Source: an uncultured archaeon (GTDB taxonomy: Archaea > Halobacteriota > Methanosarcinia > Methanosarcinales > Methanoperedenaceae). From it: DNA of 64,000 nucleotides. Positions 1-7,701 of the stretch are shown in pieces. Position 1 is the first letter of the stretch; the number at the start of each line of letters is the position of its first letter. Made by a program: the position numbers and the translations under genes. Location: contig CABMIH010000041.1 in the NCBI GenBank assembly GCA_902386205.1, positions 1-64,000 of the forward strand, given 5' to 3'. The notes under the pieces are model-generated. The model did no database searches, was not told the origin of the DNA, and was given only the letters and a program-made list of their open reading frames with translations.

Positions 1-1687
1 AGTGGCATGTCCAGCAGTCGTTGTTGGTGACGTTATCGGTCCCGTCACTTGTGTTGATGTTGGCATGGCGGGCGAATTTGGAGATATTCACGTCGTTGGG
101 TACGTGGCAGGCGATGCAGTCGGTGCCGCCACCCCCTCTCAAATTGTCCGAGTGGAAATCTTTTGGTGCTGTACCTGTCGAAACATGGCATGTCCAGCAT
201 CTGCTATTTTCATTGCCCATGTACCAGTTGTGTGTGCCGCCTGTGATCTGGATAGCATTACCCCATGCCATCCTTATAACTGGGTCTATTTGTTTATGAC
301 AGAACAGACAGTCAGTAGTGTTTGGCATCGTATCTATGGTCTTGGTAGCGTGATATGGTGAACCTCTTGAATTAGCTGAGGTTTTGAACGCGAAATATCC
401 TCCACTTATTGACCTGTTATTATAGGAAATACCATGACACGTTCCTGCAAGTGTAGTGCTGTTGAAAGAATAGCATGAGGAGAATGTTCTGGCTGATTGT
501 GATGGAGGATATACCCCTGACTGATTGGGTACATTTATCCCAGAAGAGAAATTCGTATGAGCATATACTCTCGGAGTGGTTTCATTAAGATCCGGCCTCA
601 GCCAGGAATTAAAGACTGGACCACTTCCGTTTTCAAGATGGCAGTCTTCGCATATGCGATATGTTGTGGCATGACCGCTACCGTGGCACGATAAGCATGC
701 TTCGTTAGCTCCAAGAGGGCTGATTTCGTTATAATCATCATCTTGCCAGTCAAATCCAGAATGGATGTTAGATGGTTTTACAAGCGGTTGGCTGTGTAGA
801 TCCACGGCAAGTGTGGTATTATGGCAATTCCGGCAGAATGAATTCTCTTCAGACCTGGCAGGATGCCTGACCTTATTCGCCCAATAGGCACTTGAATTTC
901 TCGCATCTTTATGACAAAGGTTGCAATTAATGCTCGGGCTGACAAGATTTATTTTTGATGCATAATGGGAAACATTGGCTGAAATTGAAAGGCCCGAATC
1001 GGCATATGTCGCTTTGCTCTTATCATGGCACCCATTGCAATCAGCATTTGTGCTATTGACGGTTGAGGATATCTGTTCGTAATATGGAGATTGAAGGTGT
1101 TCATGCACTTTTTTGGCACTGAGGTCTGGTATTAGACTTATGTTCGTATAGGGGAGGTTGCTTGTCCTGTTGTGGCAGTCGCCGCAGGAATAAGGCGTTG
1201 CGTAATTGCTCTGATGCCCTGTTAACGGCTCTGTGCCATCACCGTGGCAGGCCCAGCATGCTTTATCTATTGTATCTGAGAGCCAAGTAGTGTTTATTGA
1301 GGCGTTGTTCAAGTTACTATGCACACCCTGTTTGATAGCCCAGACATCTATACGCTTGTCAAGCGGTGCACCGTTCCCGCCTATATCATGGCAAAAAACA
1401 CAATCCTGACTTCCGCCCTGAATCATAATTTCGGATTGGGTGGATGCACTCCCCGACCCATTCAACTTTGAATTCCCTGTCGCAGGGGGAACATCTGCAA
1501 TTAATTTATTGTTACTTTCATCTAAATTATGACAGTCCGTGCAGACCTGTCCATTTTCTATCAAATGAGTTTCAGGGGGATTGGCTTCTATACTGCTGCC
1601 AACCACACTATTCGATAACATTATTATAACTAATATTTTAAAAAATACAATACTCTGCTTTTGAATAACGCTGCCTATCCTATCCAT
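1..1687 (-). CDS. Multiheme c-type cytochrome (C-terminus beyond window)
   Basis: The minus frame is open from an ATG at 1687, with GGAGG at 1692-1696, through the left window edge, so at least 562 residues are present and the C-terminus is missing. Residues 1-30 form a signal peptide (charged start, then a hydrophobic stretch ending near SNSVVGSS). I count 13 CxxCH heme c motifs: CTDCH, CVFCH, CWACH, CGDCH, CNGCH, CNLCH, CRNCH, CLSCH, CEDCH, CLFCH, CWTCH, CIACH and CWTCH at the edge. There is also one atypical C-x11-CH at 434-475. Such proteins are exported and carry electrons across or outside the cell envelope; in ANME archaea they are linked to extracellular electron transfer. The electron partner cannot be told from here. 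Confidence 0.93.
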   Translation of the reverse strand, partial: MDRIGSVIQKQSIVFFKILVIIMLSNSVVGSSIEANPPETHLIENGQVCTDCHNLDESNNKLIADVPPATGNSKLNGSGSASTQSEIMIQGGSQDCVFCHDIGGNGAPLDKRIDVWAIKQGVHSNLNNASINTTWLSDTIDKACWACHGDGTEPLTGHQSNYATPYSCGDCHNRTSNLPYTNISLIPDLSAKKVHEHLQSPYYEQISSTVNSTNADCNGCHDKSKATYADSGLSISANVSHYASKINLVSPSINCNLCHKDARNSSAYWANKVRHPARSEENSFCRNCHNTTLAVDLHSQPLVKPSNIHSGFDWQDDDYNEISPLGANEACLSCHGSGHATTYRICEDCHLENGSGPVFNSWLRPDLNETTPRVYAHTNFSSGINVPNQSGVYPPSQSARTFSSCYSFNSTTLAGTCHGISYNNRSISGGYFAFKTSANSRGSPYHATKTIDTMPNTTDCLFCHKQIDPVIRMAWGNAIQITGGTHNWYMGNENSRCWTCHVSTGTAPKDFHSDNLRGGGGTDCIACHVPNDVNISKFARHANINTSDGTDNVTNNDCWTCH

Positions 1688-2175
1688 ACTTCCTCCAATT
1701 GGTTTTCAATGGTTCATACTATAAACCATTAAACCACAGTCCTAATTTTTCCTATCCTGTTGTGTTAAATAAAGACAAGATCGTTTGAGCGTTTTTCTTT
1801 ATGTTTATCCCGTCCCTATTTAAATTGTAATTTTCTTTCTTGCTATATATATATATATTCTATAACTGTGTATTAATATTATTAAGTGTTTGCCTGGCAC
1901 AGTCCTAAAATCCAGTGATTTTTCATTATTTCATTTTTATCTCTCATCTCTATTACAGAATCCTCAACTTATGAAAAGAGCAAAACTCTTAGACAAAGTT
2001 TCTGTAAATGAGGCTTTGCTGGAACTTCAAAAGTATATGAAATATATCCTGGTGAGAAGAGGAAATTGCGGAGTTAAGGTTTAAAAAAGAAATTTCTTGA
2101 CATAGCGAAAGAATTATGAATCATCTAAATAATTGGAACTTAATCCGATATTTGGCCTTATCTTTTACAAGTATC
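1688..2175. other. Intergenic region between divergent cytochrome and hemD
   Basis: This is a 488-base AT-rich spacer with a (TA)n run at about 1844-1858. It should hold promoters for the cytochrome (minus) and hemD (plus). A 64-codon plus frame at 1890-2084 and an upstream hemD ATG at 2116 exist, but neither has a convincing ribosome binding site or recognisable protein. No RNA gene was seen. Confidence 0.5.
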
Positions 2176-2886
2176 ATGAGAATCGCAGTTACCAAACTGA
2201 AGGAAAAATCCGAAGGCATCCATGAGCTGTTTGCACGATATGGACATGTTGCGTTCATAGTATCCACCATGAAAGCAGCAGAACCCACAGACCCTGCGCC
2301 TCTTTTTTTTCTCTGCGATATGATAGCAAAAGGTAAAATCGATATTCTTATTTTCACAAGCTCTCTGGGTGTTGAAAGGCTTTTTGGGAAAATAAGACCC
2401 GAAAAGAATGTAAGAATAGTATGCGTCGGCCCGAAAACCGCAAAAAAAGTGGAAGAATCCGGTATGCACGGCGAGGTGATAGCGGAATTTTCCTCTGATA
2501 ACTTTGCCAGGTACCTTGGTGAAATCAAAGGAAAGAATGTCGGCATTGCAAGAGCAGAGGTCCCAAACCCGCAATTGACAGCCTCCCTGACATCAAAAGG
2601 CGCACAGGTGATCGAGGCTTCGGCCTATGCACTTGTACCGGCTGTGAATGAGTTCCTCGATATCCTGAAAGAAGTGGATGCTGTTATTTTTACAAGTGCC
2701 AGGTCATTTGAATTATCGGGTTTTAATAATGAATTTGCGGGAAAGCTCAGAATCGTCGCGATAGGCCCAAAAACAGCCGAAACGATGCGAAAATATGGTG
2801 TAATCCCTGATTTTGTAGGAAACGGTACACTTGAGAATTGTCTTCTATTCCTCTCACTCAAAAGGGTTCCCGACACTTGCAAATAA
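2176..2886 (+). CDS. hemD: Uroporphyrinogen-III synthase
   Basis: The 236-residue protein begins MRIAVTKLKEK, the usual start of HemD, which cyclises hydroxymethylbilane to uroporphyrinogen III in tetrapyrrole synthesis (heme, siroheme, F430, cobamides). The two-domain alternating beta/alpha pattern is visible, with FTSSLGVERLF and VCVGPKTAKKVEESG in one half and IFTSARSFELSGF and VAIGPKTAETMRKYG in the other; these paired motifs are typical of the family. I chose the ATG at 2176 over the one at 2116 because the extra 20 residues match nothing expected. The 3' end overlaps the convergent ftsZ-like gene by 33 bases. No other tetrapyrrole genes are adjacent. Confidence 0.88.
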   Translation: MRIAVTKLKEKSEGIHELFARYGHVAFIVSTMKAAEPTDPAPLFFLCDMIAKGKIDILIFTSSLGVERLFGKIRPEKNVRIVCVGPKTAKKVEESGMHGEVIAEFSSDNFARYLGEIKGKNVGIARAEVPNPQLTASLTSKGAQVIEASAYALVPAVNEFLDILKEVDAVIFTSARSFELSGFNNEFAGKLRIVAIGPKTAETMRKYGVIPDFVGNGTLENCLLFLSLKRVPDTCK

Positions 2887-3816
2887 AGCTGTTATGCTTA
2901 TCCTACCTGTCATGGTTTCATCCACCCGCGCCCCCCATATGACCTTTGCGTTCGGGACGCGCCGGGACATTAACTCCCCTATCTTTGCCACTTCCTCAAG
3001 CGTCATATCCTGCCCGCCTCTTATACTTAACAGCAAACCATATGAAGAGGTTATATCCGGGATTTCCAGGAGTGGAGCCGCTATTGCCTGCCCGGCGGCT
3101 TTCTCGATACGGTTCTCACCGCCGCCTTCACCTATCCCGAATGATGAAATGCCGCCTTTTTCAAGCACGGATTTTATATCGGCAAAATCAAGATTTATTA
3201 GACTTGGCTCGGTAATAGTTTCAGTGACGCTTTTGATCATGGCTCCTATCAGGGCGTTTGCCACGGCAAAAGCAGTCCTTAGAGGAAGTTTTCCTGCAAA
3301 TTTCCGCAGTTTTGTGTTATCGATCAATACTACAGAATCGCATGTTCCAGAAAGAGAATGGATCGCCTTCCTGGCGTTTTCACGCCGCAGGAGTTCAACC
3401 TCAAAAGGCATCGTCAGGCACGCAATGGTAAGCGCGCCCAGCGATTTTGCAATACCCGCAACAACCGGGGCCGAACCTGTGCCTGTCCCGCCGCCAAGAC
3501 CTGCGACGATGAAGACAATGTTTATACCTTCAAGTTCTTTCTTTATATCTTCAGTACTTTCAAGGGCACATTCTGCGCCAGCTTCGGGAAACCCGCCGCA
3601 GCCTTTGCCCCTGCATCTCTCTTTTCCGATAAGCAGGAGTTTGTCCGCCTGCTGCAAAATAAGATGACTTATATCTGAATTGGCAGCTATTATTTTTGCG
3701 CCCGCGATACTTTTTTTTGAAAGATATGTAATGATATTGCAGCCTGCTCCCCCAAGGCCGATAACGGCAACGGACGGCCTTGCAGCTTTCATAACTTCCT
3801 TTAATTTGGTATTCAT
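2854..3816 (-). CDS. FtsZ/tubulin superfamily GTPase, short form
   Basis: The 320-residue protein has the tubulin signature GGGTGTGSAPVVAG near residue 110, an N-terminal GLGGAGCN nucleotide loop, and a T7-like loop NLDFADIKSVL with the two acidic residues needed for GTP hydrolysis in the FtsZ family. FtsZ forms the cytokinetic ring; CetZ-type relatives shape cells. The protein is shorter than typical FtsZ (about 350-390 residues). It ends soon after the globular domain (ITALFASVGNPFE), so it lacks the usual C-terminal tail that recruits membrane tethers. It may be a second, regulatory FtsZ rather than the main division protein. Its tail overlaps hemD by 33 bases. Confidence 0.85.
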   Translation of the reverse strand: MNTKLKEVMKAARPSVAVIGLGGAGCNIITYLSKKSIAGAKIIAANSDISHLILQQADKLLLIGKERCRGKGCGGFPEAGAECALESTEDIKKELEGINIVFIVAGLGGGTGTGSAPVVAGIAKSLGALTIACLTMPFEVELLRRENARKAIHSLSGTCDSVVLIDNTKLRKFAGKLPLRTAFAVANALIGAMIKSVTETITEPSLINLDFADIKSVLEKGGISSFGIGEGGGENRIEKAAGQAIAAPLLEIPDITSSYGLLLSIRGGQDMTLEEVAKIGELMSRRVPNAKVIWGARVDETMTGRISITALFASVGNPFE

Positions 3817-3889
3817 TTCAGGATTGTTAATATATTCTTTTTGCTATAAATATATTGCCTCCTTGGAAAAATTGCATCCTGCCTGCAAG

Positions 3890-3899
3890 AATTATTTAT
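3890..3899 (+). promoter_or_regulatory. Probable TATA box of pdxT
   Basis: The AT-rich box attatttata lies about 25-34 bases before the pdxT ATG at 3924. That suits an archaeal promoter with a very short leader. A TTAGGAG ribosome binding site at about 3916-3922 lies directly before the start. Confidence 0.4.
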
Positions 3900-3923
3900 A
3901 TCACTACCCGATAAGTTAGGAGC

Positions 3924-4517
3924 ATGCGAATTGGAGTCATTGCGATCCAGGGGAACATCGAAGAACACGTTTCTGCCATTAAGGAAGCATCCAGGATAGC
4001 AAATATTGTATCAGAGGTCATAAAAATAAAACATAAAGGAATAGTTCCGTCATGTGATGCAATAATCATTCCGGGCGGGGAGAGTACAACGATCGGGCGG
4101 CTTATGGAAAGAGAAGGGATCTCTTCCGAGATAAAAAAAATCACCCATGCGGGCATCCCGGTAATGGGAACGTGTGCAGGGCTTATCCTGCTTGCAAAAC
4201 ACGGGGATGAGCAGGTTGAAAAGACAGAACAACCCCTCCTGGAACTGATGGATATACGCGTCAACAGGAACGCTTTTGGACGCCAGAGGGAATCGTTTGA
4301 AGCGCAGGTGGATTTTAAGGGATTAGATTCTCCTTTTAATGCCGTGTTCATAAGGGCCCCATGCATCACGGAAGCTGGCAGGGAAGTGGAAATCCTCTCG
4401 CGGTATGATCATGCCATTGTTGCAGCAAGACAAAAGAATTTACTTGCCCTAGCGTTTCATCCCGAACTGACAGGGGATTTTCGCATTCATCTTTATTTTA
4501 TGAAAATGTTTAAATAA
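3924..4517 (+). CDS. pdxT: Pyridoxal 5'-phosphate synthase glutaminase subunit PdxT
   Basis: The 197-residue class I glutamine amidotransferase supplies ammonia to PdxS in the DXP-independent vitamin B6 pathway. It starts MRIGVIAIQGNIEEH, has the PGGEST substrate motif, the nucleophile cysteine in GTCAG (about residue 79) and the catalytic His-Glu in FHPEL near the end. The NAFGRQRESFE segment is typical of PdxT. Length is normal for the family. PdxS is not in this window. The stop codon abuts the stop of the convergent gene at 4518 with no spacer. Confidence 0.95.
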   Translation: MRIGVIAIQGNIEEHVSAIKEASRIANIVSEVIKIKHKGIVPSCDAIIIPGGESTTIGRLMEREGISSEIKKITHAGIPVMGTCAGLILLAKHGDEQVEKTEQPLLELMDIRVNRNAFGRQRESFEAQVDFKGLDSPFNAVFIRAPCITEAGREVEILSRYDHAIVAARQKNLLALAFHPELTGDFRIHLYFMKMFK

Positions 4518-5648
4518 TTATCCTGGCTTTTCTCTCATTTTATTGATCTTTTCAATTTGCTCCAGATAAGAACCCCGTAGTTCCTCATATTCTTCATCAA
4601 GCATGTTCCCTGAAGCATAATCCTTTTCAAGCTCGCTAAGTTTTATGCGGAGGTCGTTCTTCTGACTTTCAAGTTCATCCGTTGGAATCCCCGTCAAATC
4701 CACGTCCTCTTCTGCAACTTGTTTTTCCTCTTTTCCAGTTTCCGGGATTTCCTGTGCATCTGTTTCTTCAACGCCGGTGGTCGGTTCTGTTTCCAATGAG
4801 CTTTTTAATTTCTGCTCGATCGAGCGGAGTTTTTCACTTTTTTTCCGGAGGATTGGATACGCAAGCACGAGTATGATAAGACCTCCAATTATTGCATAAA
4901 TCGCAATCATTGAAGGAGATACTGCGGGTTCCGAGATGCTTAAGTTCATTTCTTTAAAATCCGGCATGTCCCAGGTATAGTAAACATCATTATTTTCCTC
5001 TCTCGGACTCCCTGAATCCAGGATGCTGTTTCCCTTTTCATCTGTTATGGCTATACTTGTTCCCGGGTTCCTTGTTAATTTGACCTGTATATTGGAAGGT
5101 TGTTTGGTCAATGCAGGATAAATGAATACTTTTTGATAATGCCTCGCTTTATTTAACATTCCTTCAGGCTTCGAGGGGAGGGTATATTCCACCACATAAA
5201 GAGGGGCGATGGTGTTCGTTGCGACTTCATCTTTCCAGCTTATGATATCCCCATTCCGGGTAACAGGAAGGTATCCGGATATCTCCCCGGTTGACATCTC
5301 GGTTTTTGCGATTTCACCCGATCCGTCCTGATTGATAATATCGGCCCCGCCAGGCACCCATGTTCTCAGTAAGCCTGAAAATCTCATTGTGCCTGTATTT
5401 TTAAAAGCCAGCGTTTCACGTATGTATAATTTATTTTCTGATTGCATTTTAACTGCATCGATCTCTATAAGATGGATCAGTAATTTAATGTCCTGATCAG
5501 ATTCCGTGATATTATTGTCCTGCTGGGTGATGTTGTTCACTGGTTGTGCGGTTGATTTATTACCTGTCATTCCCGGAAAGGCCCAGGCTGGATTTAAAAA
5601 AAATATTACCACTAATAAAAAGATTGTATATCGTATTGTTTTTTTCAT
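4518..5648 (-). CDS. Membrane-anchored protein with extracytoplasmic domain and cytoplasmic coiled coil
   Basis: I do not recognise a named family. From the ATG at 5648 (GGATGTG just upstream) the 376-residue protein has a signal peptide ending near PAWA. A soluble domain of roughly 220 residues follows; it reads like a beta-rich surface domain with an IHLIEIDAV and TLAFKNTG pattern. One transmembrane helix lies near residues 248-268 (IYAIIGGLIILVLAYPIL), then basic residues, a charged linker and a coiled coil (ELESQKNDLRIKLSELEKDY). The topology suggests an outside sensor or scaffold domain with a cytoplasmic coiled coil. It lies 79 bases after the type IV filament genes in the same direction and may belong to that cluster. 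Confidence 0.7.
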   Translation of the reverse strand: MKKTIRYTIFLLVVIFFLNPAWAFPGMTGNKSTAQPVNNITQQDNNITESDQDIKLLIHLIEIDAVKMQSENKLYIRETLAFKNTGTMRFSGLLRTWVPGGADIINQDGSGEIAKTEMSTGEISGYLPVTRNGDIISWKDEVATNTIAPLYVVEYTLPSKPEGMLNKARHYQKVFIYPALTKQPSNIQVKLTRNPGTSIAITDEKGNSILDSGSPREENNDVYYTWDMPDFKEMNLSISEPAVSPSMIAIYAIIGGLIILVLAYPILRKKSEKLRSIEQKLKSSLETEPTTGVEETDAQEIPETGKEEKQVAEEDVDLTGIPTDELESQKNDLRIKLSELEKDYASGNMLDEEYEELRGSYLEQIEKINKMREKPG

Positions 5649-5727
5649 AGATTCACATCCTTTAGATAGATTCATGCAGATATATTCTTTTATCCTTTAC
5701 ATGTATCCATTAAAAAAGTATTGTACC

Positions 5728-7701
5728 TTAAAGCACGAACAGGTTGAACAACAGGTAACCTATCGTAACCATTATCACGGAATGCTTCAATCCCGATAGC
5801 ACGCTGCCTTCACCCATCACCCCTGCGATCAGACCTGAGGAAAATCCCTGTATCAATGCACCGTGGAAGAACAGGCGGTTATAGGCAGCCATCGTATCCC
5901 TGCTTAGCCTCATTGTCACGGCAGACGAGCCTGAAGAAGTCACCTTTTCTCCGGCTTTAACCATCTCTGTAAGGAAAGTCGTGGAAATGATATAAATGAT
6001 ACCTATGAATACAAAAAATGATATATAAATTATAATTATATATATAAACATGCTGACCCGGCGCTCGTTCTTCAATTCCTGCTCTGCCGCAGCATCACGC
6101 GCGGCCACGGACAGCACCTCGCCTATGTCCCCGCTTGATTCATTGGCTTTTGTGAGCAAAGTGACAGACCTCGCCACTATGTGCGTCCTTACGCGGTTGG
6201 CAAACCTCTTCAGCGCTTCATTGATGGCAAGCCCCCATTCGATATCGTTCCATATTTTCTTGATTTCCTTTCCCATACCCATATCAGACAGGGTCATCAA
6301 TCTTATGGAATCGCGAAGCGTCATGCCCGTTTCATTGGTGCTGGCAAGCTTTTTCAAGAAATCAGGTATCTGGGACTGTATTTTATTTTCCTTGCTTTTC
6401 TTGTACTCATGGAACATCATCAGCGGAATTATTATTATAAAAATAGCAAAAACTATTTTATCATCAACATAATCCAGCAAATCCTTTGTCTTCATGCCCT
6501 GGAAAATCGATATAAGAAGAAAAATAAGAGCTATCGGCGCGGTTATGGCAAGTGAATATTCCGGTTTTTCCTTAAGCGGCTTTAGCGGGTCAGAAAGCAT
6601 TTTTTTTATCTTGATGGTATCTCTTGATTTCAAGAAATTCAAGAACACAGGCTTTTCCTCAGTTTCAGGAACAACGATTTCACCCACAAGACTCTCGGTG
6701 GGCAAAAGCGGCGCCTCTCCGGTTGAACCCGGGGTCAGCATGTTGATTATTACAACGAACATCACTGAGCCGATCGGTATCACGGCATATATTATCGCAT
6801 AAATCATTACGTTGCTGCCCGAACCCATTACAGACATCATCACTCCAAGAATTATAATAAAAAGCGGTCCTGCAACAAAAGCAGTAACGTAAGATTCGGC
6901 TATTAATCCCAGGGTTTCAAGAAAACCTTTCTGCTCGACCTTGGCCTTATTGAGATACTGCTCGGACTTGTCCTTAAAATAGGTAGATATATTCCCGCCG
7001 CTGTCTATAACTGTCAGGAGATTATACATAAGATCCCTGAAATTGGCAGACGGCGTAATTTCGCAAATATTATGGAGGGCGGTACGCAAGTCGTTACCGA
7101 AATAATCCATGTCCCTCAGTATAACGTCAACCTCCCGCGCCATTTCACCATATGTATCCGCACATCTACTAAGCGCCCGCATTATCTCGATCACATTCAT
7201 TCCCCCGCGGCTCAGTGCATACATGAAGGTCACTGCATAAGGCAGGTTCTTATCGATCGAGCCTTTCCTCTCACCTGCCTGGAAACCGGGATAGACAAGA
7301 AAGAGCGTATAGGTTATGCCGCCAAAAAGGGCGGTAAGAAAGACTACAATGAATATCGAGATTGATATGTTCTTATATTTTAGAAGCCAGACTGTCGATT
7401 CGGAGAATGTAAGATGGGTAATCTTATCAGGGAGGCCGACGACAGATACCACCGTATAAGCCATTACAAGGCCGATTAAAGCTCCAATAATACCAACAAG
7501 CACTGAATAGAACATGGCGTTTGAAATATACATCTCATATGACATGGGAATGCGCGCCTGTCTCATGGCATTACGCAGGTCGCGGTATTTATCCTGGCGC
7601 GCCTTCATCTTCTCACCCAGCAGGACAAAAGGCAGCGTCTTCAATTTTAGGAAAAATAATTCGACTGTTTTATTTAAATTCTGTAATTCCATGATCCTCA
7701 T
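5728..7701 (-). CDS. Type II/IV secretion platform membrane protein (ArlJ/TadC-like), duplicated T2SSF domain
   Basis: The 657-residue polytopic protein is the inner-membrane platform partner of the ATPase encoded just upstream; the two genes overlap by four bases (ATGA). Two T2SSF-type helical domains are visible. The first is near residues 150-245 (PYAVTFMYALSRGGM, then LLTVIDSGGN). The second is near 435-535 (IPDFLKKLASTNETGMTLRDS, then LLTKANESSGDIGEVL). Hydrophobic segments flank each, and the C-terminus is hydrophobic. Such two-domain proteins are common in archaeal type IV filament systems, where the platform couples ATP hydrolysis to pilin extraction. No pilin is encoded nearby, so the filament made is unknown. 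Confidence 0.88.
   Translation of the reverse strand: MRIMELQNLNKTVELFFLKLKTLPFVLLGEKMKARQDKYRDLRNAMRQARIPMSYEMYISNAMFYSVLVGIIGALIGLVMAYTVVSVVGLPDKITHLTFSESTVWLLKYKNISISIFIVVFLTALFGGITYTLFLVYPGFQAGERKGSIDKNLPYAVTFMYALSRGGMNVIEIMRALSRCADTYGEMAREVDVILRDMDYFGNDLRTALHNICEITPSANFRDLMYNLLTVIDSGGNISTYFKDKSEQYLNKAKVEQKGFLETLGLIAESYVTAFVAGPLFIIILGVMMSVMGSGSNVMIYAIIYAVIPIGSVMFVVIINMLTPGSTGEAPLLPTESLVGEIVVPETEEKPVFLNFLKSRDTIKIKKMLSDPLKPLKEKPEYSLAITAPIALIFLLISIFQGMKTKDLLDYVDDKIVFAIFIIIIPLMMFHEYKKSKENKIQSQIPDFLKKLASTNETGMTLRDSIRLMTLSDMGMGKEIKKIWNDIEWGLAINEALKRFANRVRTHIVARSVTLLTKANESSGDIGEVLSVAARDAAAEQELKNERRVSMFIYIIIIYISFFVFIGIIYIISTTFLTEMVKAGEKVTSSGSSAVTMRLSRDTMAAYNRLFFHGALIQGFSSGLIAGVMGEGSVLSGLKHSVIMVTIGYLLFNLFVL

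Noticed and set aside
1890-2084. 64-codon plus frame before hemD
   Set aside because: No ribosome binding site, no recognisable protein, and very AT-rich surroundings.
2121-2574. Minus frames opposite hemD
   Set aside because: Antisense shadows; the hemD protein is clear on the plus strand.
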